From Pyrocephalus nanus (taxonomy: Eukaryota > Chordata > Aves > Passeriformes > Tyrannidae): a DNA stretch of 64,000 nt. The position numbers were made by a program, and so were the translations under genes. This document shows, piece by piece, positions 24,421 to 36,952 of this stretch. The notes beneath the pieces are model-generated. The model ran no database searches, was not told the origin of the DNA, and was given only the letters and a program-made list of their open reading frames with translations. Where the stretch lies: contig CM076259.1 of NCBI GenBank assembly GCA_038380795.1, positions 97,761,739 through 97,825,738 on the forward strand, given 5' to 3'. How positions within the stretch are numbered: the first letter of the stretch is position 1; each line of letters opens with the position of its first letter.

Positions 24421-27400
24421 AAATAGAGTTTTGTTATATATCAAAGGTATTTTTTGAATGTTTTATATTTGCTGTGTTCCTGTTGCTTTAATTAAAAAAA
24501 TTGTATTTTGAATAATACTGTCATTTAGGTGAATGTAATGAATTTTCAAATTAAAGTATGAGAAATTGGAGATCCTAGAGAGCTTACACTGAAGACCTGA
24601 AAGGGATGCAGAGTGTAAGGAATGTCAGGTATGTTCTTCCAAGAGCTTATCACTCATGATGAGATGACAACTGTATCAGCAGCTCGTAGTTGAATATTCC
24701 CAGAATTCTTGGGTAGCTCCACTTAAAACACAATGAATTGCCTTTTTTCATAGCAAACATTTGTACTTTGTAGATTTTTATTGAAAGCAAGTTGGCATTA
24801 TTAGTTCTGTAATTATGACTAATTCCCAGGTGGACTCAAAAGAATACTGGATAACTTTTTTAGACAGGTGTTTATTGCTGCTTTCACAAAGGAAACCTTA
24901 AACCTGCCTTAAGTACAGAAAGGCCATTTCTCAGTTTCCCGCTGCAGGAGCACAGGCAAAACCATAGCACAGACATGTGACCCCTGTCTCTGTCCAGTAT
25001 TCGCAAGGCGCAAAGGGTATGACAGAGTCCAAGTTATTTTTAAACAGCCTGCTAGAAATAGTCATTTGGAACACCAGCAGTCTCTGTCTCACTGCCATCA
25101 GGATCAACAACAAAAGCTGTAATGGGTACGTCATTTTGGATTTTCTGTTATGAGAATGAAGTATTTGTATCTCTTACTGCAGTTCTTGTAAGCACTTCAC
25201 AAGCCCTACAGGTAAGTGCAGAATAAAAAGGATTTTTTTTTTCCATTTTTTAGGAATTAGATGAACTTTGTATTTTGTGGATGTAAAACTGAAATTTGAA
25301 TTTTAGGGAAGAGGGCCCTTCACAGCTTGTTTTGACTCTAATCTCCCTTATAACTATAGAGTTGCACATCTTTGAGAGGAGGAAGCACTTACCGAGAGAC
25401 TTGAGAAACTGCAGGCTAGCAAAAGCAAGAACAGTCTTTTTTAAAACATCATGTGAGGTGTATTTTCTTTATCCTGGTATTACACAATTGACTGAGTATC
25501 ACTGAAAGAAATACCGAGGAGTAAAGTTGATTTAATTTTGGAATTTGTAAATGTCTGTTAAATCACTTGCTTGCACTTTAGAAAATTCCATATTCTTGGA
25601 TTTAAAAGTTATTTAGGAGCTGATTCTGGTTTCCTCTGATTTCTAAAAATTCCTTAAAATTGAGGATATGTTATCTAAGCTATAGAATCCCATTTTCTGT
25701 GTTTGCAGTTTGACCATCCAGCTAAAAATATACTGTCAGTAGGAGACTTAATGAGTTCAGCTGTGGTAATAGGCAAGGAAAAAACATGAAATGAATTTAG
25801 GAAAGTCTGTCCAGAAAAAAAACGGGGGGATTGAGACCTTTGTGCTCATTCGGTAAGTGCACTCAATTACTATTCTGTGTCTAGTGCACAGTGTTTCTGT
25901 TAAAGTGTGTGTCTTTGGCATAGAAGTTCCCAGGTGTAGATGTTTGACAAATGCTGCTTGCTGTTTTCCATATTTCCCTCTCATAAACTGATTAAAGAAA
26001 ATTAGTTACATTATCAAGAAAATAAGTGCTTGGTGTTTAACTTCCTCCACAGAATTCAATTGGCCTATTAATACTGATTTTAATGGGCACAAAGAACACA
26101 CACTGGCAAGAAGCTGGGATTTCTATCACTTTTCCACTTTTCACTGACATGGTTATAAAGGCCTGGGGCTGTTACTGATCTATGAGTGGTAGAGGACTAT
26201 GATCTGCAGTGCTGTGTGTGATGGGCAGAATCAAATCTCTTCTCTGAAGATATGCTCCTTGCTCCAAAAGGGTGTGGGAACTTCAGCTGTAGCAAGCTAA
26301 GTGTTCACATTTCACAATAAAATCCAGCATGTGGCTTCTGGGTGGGAAGTCCTAGTCAGGAATAAGGAATACAGGAACTTCCTTCAGCTCACAGACAAGA
26401 GTTGGAAGGGGCCGTGTGTCCATTCACAACAAAAAGATTTTGTACACCCAATATCAGCTGGCTTGCTTTGCTGGCTGGGCTCCTTGCATGGCACATCCAT
26501 AAATTACTGCTCCACCACACTGGGACAAAAAGGTCTTCCAGAACTGCATTCCTTCACCTTTGAAGTGAGTTGAAGTCACGAGTGCACCTTCAGTCACCCG
26601 TGGATATTTTCATGGGTGCTTGTGCAAGACCTCCCTCTACCTGGTTATTGCATCTGCTTGGAAACACAAAGCACAAGCCTGGATAAAGGCTTTACCTGAG
26701 GGTAAAACCAGTCTCTGCAATATTCCAGTACAGGTGAATGTCCTGAAATAGAACACACTGCACAGGTATAAACACGTACATGGGCTTCACAAAAACAGTT
26801 AACAACCTCTGCCTTGCAGAATATAATCCTAGTGGCTTGAGCAAAATTTGTGCAATCAGAACTTTGGAGATTCTTATCTTGTAGAAATCAAAGACGTTGC
26901 TGAGTATGATAAAATTCTCGAACACCCCACTTACACCTAAAAAAACCTCAAACAAACAAAAAAACCAAACAAAAAACAATAAAAGGCAAAAACCTCAAAA
27001 CCCAAAAATACGGTTCTGAGATGTAATATTCTGTTAACCAGGCTAATTGTTGTAGAGAGATTTGTTATATATTTTATATATTTGTTCTATATTTTAGAGT
27101 ATCCTAGCTTTTAAATATTTTGAGAAAGCTTAAGCAGACATTTTGAAAGTGAAAAGTAGACTGGCATATAGGAGAGGATCTTTCAAGCAATGACAGTTGC
27201 ATTGAAGAAAAGGCAGAAGGCTGCAAGTGAAGGGATGAATGGATGGATGGTGAGGAGAATGAAGAAGTGAAGGTAAAAGGGATGAAAGTTTTGAGGGAAG
27301 TTTGCAACACATTAATATGATACAGAAGATGGAGGTAAGTCAGTCTGGATAATCTTGAAATGGAGTGCTGGGAGAATGAAAAATGCGAGGGATGGTGAAA

Positions 27401-27650
27401 TTGTGGTTTGTCTCATATCCAAGCTGCTGTGATTACATATTTCATAGAGCAGCAACCTGGGTGTTGCTGCAGAGTCAACAGGAATACTTGTTGGCTTGCA
27501 CGCAGCATAATTACGATGCTTTTTCCTTGTGAAAATGTGAATGTTTTTGCTGTTGCAAAAGAAAAAAATGCAAGGAACAATTAGCTCAGGCTAGGGAGGG
27601 AAAAAAGCAGCACACGTTCTAATGGTGACTGAATAGGTAGGGCAGGGTAA
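24421..27650. other. WWC3-CLCN4 intergenic spacer
   Basis: About 3.2 kb with no exon-like open frame. It contains an A/C-rich tract at about 26939-27006. Another AATAAA occurs at about 25223, so WWC3 transcripts could run further than annotated here. Confidence 0.5.
26939..27006 (+). repeat. A/C-rich low-complexity tract
   Basis: Runs of A separated by cc pairs (for example aaaaaaccaaacaaaaaac). This is similar in composition to the 5462-5545 tract. Confidence 0.7.
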
Positions 27651-27679
27651 AGAGGCTTGCAGTTTAATCCTGCAGGATT

Positions 27680-28100
27680 GCAGGCTGGTCCGTCTCCCCC
27701 GATCAGATATCCTATAGACGGAGGATGCAGTCACATGATTGTTACTGCTTCCTCCCCATGACATCACTGCTGTTGCAGCCATACCACCCCAGAAAGGATG
27801 CTATTAAAATCTTTGGGATTGGGCTAAATGATGTTGCATTGCAGGTAAGCAACAGAATTCTTCGGAAAAATGATTTGCCGGTTGCTCTCGTGCTGCCGTC
27901 TCCAGCTCTGTCGGACAGAGTTTCTGCTGGAAAATAAGGTGGCACAGTTTCTCTGCAGGCAGAGGGTTTGCAGGTGCAGAGGCTGCCTGCTGGCTCTGTG
28001 CTGATCTCCCGGCTGACATCTCCAGTAGAAATGCTGCCAGATGGAGCTTTATAGCTGAAGAAGGCCCTTTGTTCTCTGTATTTTCTGATGGCTCCTTTGG
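27680..28100 (+). promoter_or_regulatory. CLCN4: Candidate CLCN4 promoter / 5' noncoding exon
   Basis: CpG dinucleotides are about a dozen in 450 bases here, clearly denser than in flanking sequence, though short of a classical island. Inside it, 27660-27844 looks like an exon that ends at a strong donor, attgcag|gtaagc (27845). It contains TCACATGA (27731-27738, an E-box/M-box type site) and ATGACATCAC. The position, 3 kb past WWC3 and 11 kb before the CLCN4 ATG, fits a CLCN4 first exon. An internal acceptor (gttgcag at 27778) could alternatively define a 66-base exon at 27779-27844. No TATA box was seen. The assignment is an inference. Confidence 0.35.
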
Positions 28101-31100
28101 GTGTCTGCGGAATTCTGTATTTATGTGAGCAGCCATCATTCAGTCGTGTAAAGAGAGAGAGCAGCAATAGTGTTTTGCTTCCATTCCCTGCTTATTTTTT
28201 TTTCCTGGATGCCTAAAGGAAGTTGTTGTTGTTGTTGTACAAATAGATGTAGCTAAGCTTATAATGGAATGAGGATTAATTTGCCTGAGGGGCTGAGGTG
28301 TATTTGGGGAAAGAGGCTTTTCCTTTATTGCTAATTTTTGCTGACGTGTTTTCAAAGTACCTAGTCCGGTAGGTTTCTTGCATAATTTGCTATACTGTAA
28401 GATAGGTTTTTCCTTGTTGTCCAATATAAACACAAAATATCCTTTCCCAAAATGAACACAGGAGATGACAATCAAGTTTTTACTTCTTTGCAAAATGCCA
28501 GTCACCAAATGGCTGAAAAATCCATGCTCCGCTGTGTTTTTGGAATTTATATTTGTGGAGCAAAGTCCAGGGTCTGTTTTCCTGGTGTGGATGTTTAATT
28601 ATGCACTCTGTTCAAATACCTGAATATACCTGTGAAGGAAAAAATGGTGACTCTTCTGTGGTTTTTTTTCTCCATAGCTTTTAAAAAATATTTAAGGGGT
28701 TTAAAATTTTTAAATGTCTAAAAATTCATTCCAATACAAATGTTACAATCTGAGAAACTAAATTAATTTTTGAGCTTATACTAGTCAGAAAATAAAATTA
28801 TAATTTTATGTTAACAATTCTGATAAATAATTCTGTGCCTTTTCCGAAGAACCGAGGATGACTCAGCCACAGCTTCACCCAGCAGAGAGTCAGGTGACTT
28901 TTCATTCCCATTCTGCAGGAAGTTTTCTTGTTCTTCCCAATCCTGTTCTTTGTTCAAATAAATTTTTCCCAGTATTGGAAAAAATCTGAAAATTTGGCAG
29001 GCCTAGAGTCTCTTTGTGCTCACCCATACGTTCAGGGGGGAGATTTTTGGTCTCCCATGCTGAAGTAGGTTGTATGTCCTATTGAAAGACGAATTCTAGT
29101 TTCCAGTGATCAGGTATGAAGTAGGGTCAAAATCAGAATAACATAGAGCCAGGGGGAGAAAGCAGATAATGAATTATTGAAATGAAATAGAAAAAAATAA
29201 CAGTTGTTCCAAATGGAAATGAAAAATAAATTTCAATTTTTGTATTTGCTCCAACAGAACTTCTGCTGGTTTTTCAAGATTGAGCCTCTGAAGTGATAGA
29301 AGTGCAAACCTGATGCTGCATGAGGTGATGGCATGGTTTGCATTGGCACCTGTGCTGGGTTTCTCCTTGATTCACTCTGGAGTCAAGGCTGGCTCAGTTC
29401 CTTCCAGCACTGGCTGTGAGTGGAGCTGTGCTCCTGCTCACCAGGCACACTGAGGCTCAGCTCTTTGCCCATGTGAAGAGCACAGCAGGGCTGCCACACT
29501 TGGGTTCTCCAAGTGTGATGGATTTCCTCCTGCTCTAGATCATATCTGGATGCTCTGTGGAAATGTGTTTCAGACAGTGGTTCTCTTGGTCTCCTAATTT
29601 GAGTCAGACATCTTTTTTGCAACAAGGGAAGGCACCAGCCTTCTGTGTGTGCTGGGTCATCAACTGTAAGGACTTAAGTCCTTTAGGAATTACTTAATAT
29701 AAAAGGGTGACCCTGGAGACATCCCCAGCTGGAAGGTGCTCTCCCTGGTGGCACCAGGATGCTGTGCTGGGGCACCAACACGTGGCTGTGACTGCTCAGC
29801 CCCTGTGCACATCAGGGCCTGTCTTGTAAAGATTGTACCTTTTCAAAGGTAATGGTGGTGGCTTTTAAGCAGGGCCCGGAGGAGAAGAAGGAGATGGGGA
29901 GCATTTGCCTGGGTTTGAGTCCTTCCTATCTGCCTGGAGCAAATTGGCTCTCTGGAGTGCTGTAACCTCCTGGGCCTGGGAGCTGCTTCATTGTGAAGCT
30001 GTTGCTTCTTGGCCTGGAGGGGAAAGTGAGCAGGATCATGATTGTAGCCCAGTGCTGGGGGAAGGGGGAGCTCCTGATCCCCATCTCACACATGGCTCAG
30101 GGCAGTCTCTCATGTCGTGGTGGTCAGTGTTGTGTTGCAGGAGTCTCTCAGGTTTGAACAACTCTTAGCTCAGCATGGTGCACAGTCCTCCAACAGCGGC
30201 TTAGTGCCTGTAGGTACCAGTCCTTTTTCAGTTTGGTTTTGCCATCACACTGCAACTTGCTGGGTACCCAGGAGGGGGTTGTGTGTTTGTTTTTCCATTT
30301 AGTGAAATGGGATCAGGTTGTAGAGTAGGTGTCTAATTCATTTTTTGTATTTATGTGTGTACATACACACCTGGTGTTGGGTCTTCTCAGCTTGCTTCAT
30401 CTCTAGTCCAGCAGAACCAAAAAACTCACACACAATTGTTAATGCCAAAAGAGAACTCTGGCAGGGTTACGGTAGGCTGTTATTCCTAAAACACTTTTGA
30501 CATTTTGCTCTTAAGCATCACACCAAGGAAAAGGTTTCCCCATCTTGCATAAATGGGAGCTGCCTCTGTGGGATGAAGTAACTCGTCTGTAGCTGTGCAG
30601 CCCATCAGCATCAAACACAGCAGTGAAAAACAGTGCCCTGCAAACAGGTAAACATTACCCTCCATCTGTGCATCAGTGACTCAGTGCCGCCACTCAGATC
30701 ATGAGAAGTGACATGGTAGAACAGTTTAATGGTTTTCTAATGAAGATTTATCAGCTTTATTTCAAGCTGAAGGCTTAAAAAGGTTTTTAGTGAGAGGTGC
30801 GTTTAATGCCATTGAACACCTATTTAAGGAGAGAGCTGTTCAAGAGTAACTATACATCACAGCATTTCCCTTCTGACAGTGCAACTCTATTCTTCCTGAA
30901 TGTTTTGTTGTTGTTGTTGGGTTTTTTGTTTTTTTTTTTCTGTCCAAAACTTGGTTTTCTGACATAATCTTAAAATTTTCTGAATGAGGAGGCACAGAGC
31001 AGCAATGGAACCCCAAATCTGGTGGTGCAAAGTTCAGCTGTGTGTGGCATGAGGAGGAAAACTGGGTAGCACCTGTGACCCTACAGCTGTGGCTTTAGAA

Positions 31101-32270
31101 CTCTGTGGCAGTAAAACCAGTTAGTTTGGAAGGGAAATTCCCCTCTTTTTTTGAGAAAGAGGACTTGAGGGAGATCAAGACTAGAAACCATACATGCTGA
31201 TACACTGTTAGCCTGATTTCCAGTCTGTCCTGTCTCCTGAATTTTGGTTTCTTACTCCAGAAGCTGAAGGCTTTCAGAGTTTTCCTAATCAGATCTTGTT
31301 TCCTTCAAGAAATAAGGGTGTGGGGGGTTGATACAGCCTGCTCATCTGCCCAAGCTGCTGGGCTGTTAGCAGAGGGGCATCCTGTAATAGACGTGTTTCA
31401 GCTCAGTTTGAAAACTGCAGATGGATGTTCCAGAGTCAGCATTGCTTCCCTCCTCCTTTTTCCACAGCCCCAACATCTGCACTAACAACTAAATTTATTG
31501 GAGGGACCTTTAAACTCGCTGGAAAGAGAGATGTGAGTTTAACATTTTTTTAATATGCAGCCAATTTTGGCAAAAGTTCCACTTGGAGCTGGTAGGGAAA
31601 GAGCTAGGATTTTTTTTCTTTTTTTTTTCTCTTCTCTTTCTGACATAACTCAGCAGCTGCACTAATTTTGCTCAGACTTTCCAAGGAAACTCAAATAGGG
31701 AGCAGGCACATGATATTTCATACCAGAAAGAATTGGTTTCTAAAAGGGGAGTCATCATGGGAAGAAGCAGGAGGCAGGATGCTGGGGTGAGGTTTGCTCC
31801 TCAGAGGAAGAGAATGCCTCTCAGGAGGAGAAAAGGAGAAGAGGGAGTCAGGCTGTCATGGAAGGGTGGGGAAGCCCTGAAGTTGGTTATCAGCTCCTGA
31901 GTTGTGCTGATGCACCCAAAGTCTCCCCATGGCTCCCTTTGCCTGTGCTTCTGTTATCTTCTCTGTGTTCACACTGTAAGCATGTGTGGTAGCTGAGGAG
32001 GGGCAGCTGAAGCCTGTGGTTTGGTCTGGAGGAGTCTTTTATGCCTCAGTTTTCTGCCATTTATCCCAAATGTTCCCTCCTACCTTCCCCTTCTCTCCCA
32101 GGCCCTCTCCCCTGTGATCTGGTGCCCTGTGTTTTTTGAGCTCTTCTGTGGCTTCATAATTTTTTCCGTAGAGGTTACGCAGGGTAAAGCTGCACATCAA
32201 AGATGTAACTGTATTTAGCTTGCCCAGACTATCGAAGCAGGAAACTCCCTAATATGTGGTGGTGAGGCCA

Positions 32271-32300
32271 TACAGTAAAATGTTGCAACATTTTACAGTA
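32271..32300. repeat. 30-bp near-perfect palindrome
   Basis: The inner 22 bases (32275-32296) are a perfect dyad with arms gtaaaatgttg and caacattttac and no spacer. The outer tac/gta ends also pair, leaving one mismatched pair (32274 and 32297). There is no loop, so it is cruciform-type rather than a microRNA-type hairpin. Confidence 0.9.
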
Positions 32301-33687
32301 CTGTTTCCCATACTGCAGCCTGCCTGTGCTAGTGTGGTGGGAGACTGAGGGTTTGCAGGGCTATTTACTTGTATATGGAGGTGCTGCAATTAGTCCTTGA
32401 ATTGTAGGAAAGGCATTTTAATACCCGTTTTTTCCTTCTGTATTTTCCCAGTTTAACTATTCGTTGCTTTTTATGTGCCATATTCTGTTTCCAAAAAAAT
32501 TTGTAAGTGGGTTCAGCATTTTCTGATTATTTCCAGGAGTCTGAACTAGATTTCTCTGATTCAAGACCATTTTAACTTCTTAAAACTCCATCATTAAGAC
32601 AGAAGGTCAATAACTCAATCGGCTTGTTCAGTTGGAAGCTTCTAAGTTGCATAGCCTTAAATTGCCTGTAGATATTTTTCATCCTATAGAAAATTACTCA
32701 TTTAAGTTGCTGGGGATTCAGCCTGCTTGCTTTTGCTGAGGCATCTTCCTTGTGAAATCACCCAACAGCATCTTACTTCTTGTTTCATAACTGTTTACCT
32801 GCCTTCTATATCTTGTATAATGTCATGTTGATGTTTCTAGATCTTCTTCTACATGGCAGGTGGTGGAAGGGGAATTACATCCCCATCCCCTTGGCCTTCG
32901 TGGCTCCAGATCTTAGTCTCTGATCACTCCCCAGAAGACATATAATCATGTCCCTGTACTTTTCATTCATGTCTTTCATGATGACCCTGTTAATAATCTT
33001 GCTTTCTGCTTCCTAAACTATCAGGGCCATTTTCTCTGGCTAGGTGGTAATGAAGACCTGTGGTGTAACCATGGTCATCTCTAGGAACTTTTCTTCTCAG
33101 CCTTATCCTCTTACAGCTCTTTCTGAATGCTGACTCTTCGAAACCCAAACCGTTGTATGATCCTCTGACTCAGCTCACTCTGCTGGCAGCACTGACATCC
33201 TGTTCAGTTCAGGCCCTGGCTGGAGAGTGCTCTGTGTCCATCTCTGTGACTAGGTCTAAATCCCTTGAGCTGGGGGATGGATGGATGCTGGCAGAGCACT
33301 CAGCTCTCAGGATGAGGTGCCTTTGCTTGACAGATCACACTGAGCAGTTAATGGCCGTGAGGCTGGGGCACCGTGCTGGGCTGTTCTGCAAACCTGGTAC
33401 TTGGAATAGTCAATACAAGTATTAAGGGCGCAGAGCATGGCAAGCCATCTGTCAGTATGAAGGCGTCTTGAGATGATTTCCAGTAAAATTGCATTGTTCG
33501 TTACTGAGCACTGTAAAAAATAAACCCCAAGGATTTTCACAGCCCCCATGCTCCTTCATTTGTGCAGTAGCTGCTGTCATGTCATGCCACATGAGCACAG
33601 CTCATCCAACCATTCAGGTCAGTGGTGGGCTCAACTCTGATGGAGTCATGATTGAAATGACCTTGAATCACTTCAAAAGCTTTGTGT

Positions 33688-33780
33688 CTGGAGTAGGACC
33701 TCCTCTGTTTCATCACTGTTGTTACTCCTCTGGAGTAGGACCTCCTCTGTTTCATCACTGTGTGTGTGTTGTTACTAGAG
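33688..33780 (+). repeat. 42-bp tandem duplication, two copies
   Basis: ctggagtaggacctcctctg... occurs at 33688 and again at 33730. The first 32 bases of the two copies are identical. The second copy then has an extra gtgtgtgt before the shared tgttact, pointing to a recent duplication followed by slippage. Confidence 0.9.
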
Positions 33781-36700
33781 CATAGAAAAGCCCTGAGACA
33801 TGCCATATTCCCCTTTTACGTGTTGGCTGACACGTGACACATTTGGAAGAGGTGGAGCAGGTGATGCTTTGGACACCCTGAAAACGTCACTCCAAATGTG
33901 CATTGAAGAACTTGCAACTGGCATTTAGGCTTCTGCTTTCTTCTTCCAGCCTCTTGCTGGTTCATTTATTCCTTATGCTACAGCAGAAGGGAGGTACGCT
34001 TTGCTGCCTGCGTGCTGTCATGTTTCACATAGCAACATCCCCTCTGCCATCTTCAAGGAAAACAGCCTACAGATGAAAGCACATAGGTGAACATTCATCT
34101 GCTAGAAACATTTGAAGTGTTGAAGTAATTCAGTAACTGTGATCTGTTGAAAGTAACTTGAAACTTGTTGGAATTGCATTAAAAATCATACTGCCTGCCC
34201 CAGTGAATGTGTCCAATTAAAACAGAAAACAGGATGAGGAGAACATAGCATGGAACTAGCATGTCTAGGAGCAATAGGCCAGGGCCAAGACTTTTCCTTT
34301 GATGACTGTTCAGCTAGTTGTTTTCCATCAGTATAATTTTCAGCCCCTTTGAACCAGGGGATGTTTTGGTCTGTGCTTGCCATGTCAAATACATTTCAGA
34401 TCCGATCAGTCAGTCAGCATACTACCTAGAATGTCAGTTCACTGATAGAACTCTTCTAGCTATGGCTTTTACATTTGTACATGCTGTAACAGTGCTCTAA
34501 ATCCGAGAGTTTTTCAGCATTTTCACTCTTGATGCAATTTATCGCTCTTGTGTAAAACCTCCAAGCTGCAGTGTCATACAGCTGATCCTAATCACGTGAT
34601 GAGTTTACTCACTGTGAGACTTGCAGAAAAAAAAGTCACCCTAAATATAATATTACTACTACCTTTTGGTTCTTGAACAAGAGGTAAATGTAACAGAAGA
34701 GACCTTGTGTCCATGCAGTACCTGCTGTGCTTGTTAGCGTGTCCCAGCCCATCAGCAGCTCTCAGTGTTCACACCCTGGCTTCTTTAGGCTGTTTGCATG
34801 AATCTATTCTTGGCTTTATTTATGTAGGAGATTTCAGTGATTACTTAAAAATTATCTGGCTTTCTGCAGTCATAAAGCTTCACAGGCTAATCTTTGGGCT
34901 TGCTCTTTTGGCCCTTACTTCCAGCTGCTCTCGTGCATTTGACATTTGTAGGGTAACAGTTCTTTCTTTCTGGCTTTGGAATACTGTGTGCCAGGCACAG
35001 CTAGTTGGGAGATCAGGGACTGACCATCAGGCTGATCTGGCCCAAGATTTCTGAAACATATCTAGGGTTATGTGGTAGCCAGGAGAGCATCTATCAGGAG
35101 GCACAAGTGCCAGGCTAGTACTGTGACCTCTCGTGAATGGATCCCTGGCAGGACCTTGGTCCATGTACAGGATCACAGTAGTCTGGCATGGGTCTAAATC
35201 CAGGGAAATCTGTTTAATCTGAACCCTCTGAGTTCCAGAGGTATGCAGTTCAGTCAGATTTCTTTGTTTTCTAGTTCACTTTCTAGAGAGAACCTATTTG
35301 CAATTATTAAAGCAAAGTGTTGACACAAATGTTCAGTTACAGATACACTAAACTAGACAGTAAAAATGAGAGCTGGCTGTTCAGAGATGCAGAGGCTCTC
35401 TATTGCATTGTAGGGAATAAAATGGCTGATGGAATTCAAAGCTGTTAAAGGCAAAGCAAAGAGGAAAATGTCCCTAAGAGATCACAGAATGATGGGCTCC
35501 AAACTGGCCACTGTTTCTCAGGGAGTCATAGCAGGCTGCTCAGTGCAAATGCTGGATGTCTGCCCTAGGAAAAGTTGGTGGGAGGCCAGAAATTATTAGG
35601 AAAAGAATATGGGGACAAGCGGGAAACGTTAGGCCTTGCACAAATTATGCTGCATCAGCATCTGAAAAAATAGTGGGAAACACAACAAGGACATCTAAGA
35701 CATGGAACAACAAAGGGACAAAATGCATATGTCAGACAATTCTTCAGCAAGACTTAACACCTTTCAGTGTAAATAATCTCTGTCAGAGCATCCAAATCTC
35801 TTAGATGCTCAAGTGTGAGGAGATGCATTTGTTACTAATTCTACATGTCATTATGTTGCAATTGGTAGTGTTGCCCTCTTTAGATCAGATGAAGATGTCT
35901 ACCTCCGACATCTCTTTGTGATCAATAAACAGAAATTGTCAGTTCAGCGAAACAATCTGTCTCATTCTAATGTAAATAATTCACTTCCTCTCCTCAGAAA
36001 TGAAAGCAGTCTAGATTTTAGTGTCCAGAGTATACTGCTGCAGTACTCCTGGCTACAATTCAGGCTTGGATGAGATTAATTTGCCCTTAATTTTTATGTA
36101 TTAAATATCTATAACTGAGTTATTAACTTATTATCTGTAACTGGAGTAAGGCTCCAGTTCTGCTGGCAGAACTGGAAGCATCTCTGCAAACTTCTTGAAG
36201 AGGGCAAGTTAGCCTATCCTGAAATAAACTTTGTAGATTTTTACAGATGCTGAAGCGAAGTGAGAGAAATAAATGCAAAATAAAGAGAAAGAAAGGGATA
36301 CTTACGGTGCTTAGTGCTAGGACATAAGATGGAAACTCTGTATTAATCAATTCAAAATTGCTGTAGCTATGTTTTTTTTTTTTTACCAAAATTGGATTTT
36401 GCATAATCTGATATCACATCTCTGCTTTCAAAAGCGTAGTACCTGAAGTGAACTTTACAGCTGACAATCATCCAGTTCGCTGCAACTTCCAGGTACTGAT
36501 ATGCTACCTAGAGTTCAAAGCTTGTTTGTTTTCTTAGTCTTCCATGGCCCTGTGGTCTCTAGCACATTTTTTCTCTCCCTGGATGTGTTGTGTAGCACGT
36601 ATTTTTGGGGTAGATTCAGGCTGAGATTGTAATTATCCTACATACTTGTGGTCTGACCTGGTATTATCCATCACAGTACTGTCATGTGCTGGGCACTGAC

Positions 36701-36922
36701 AACGTACTTAAAAAGCTATTTTTTATGTGATATAACAAGCATGTTGGGTAATTTTCTTGTGGTATGAAAGAAAACTTGCCAATGCTTTCAATGCGAGAGT
36801 TCCCAGAAGTTTGTTTATTTAGCGGGTTGGGGCTGGCTCGTGCAGGCAAGCAGTCTGAGCTGCACGTTCTTTAAAGGTCCTTCTTTGCTGTATGGTAAGA
36901 ATAGGGTGAATTAACTGCTCTG

Positions 36923-36952
36923 CAAAAAAAAAAAAAAAAATCAAAAAAAAAA
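36923..36952 (+). repeat. A-rich run
   Basis: A run of about 17-18 A, then tc, then about 10 A. It could be the tail of a retroposed sequence, but no recognisable body lies upstream. Confidence 0.8.

Noticed and set aside
27742..28167. 141-codon minus-strand open frame
   Set aside because: Overlaps the CpG-enriched candidate promoter, where stops are rarer. No recognisable protein.
35541..35945. Possible old LTR (open frame 35556-35804, AATAAA near 35922)
   Set aside because: No TG...CA ends, target duplication, primer-binding site or retroviral domain could be identified.
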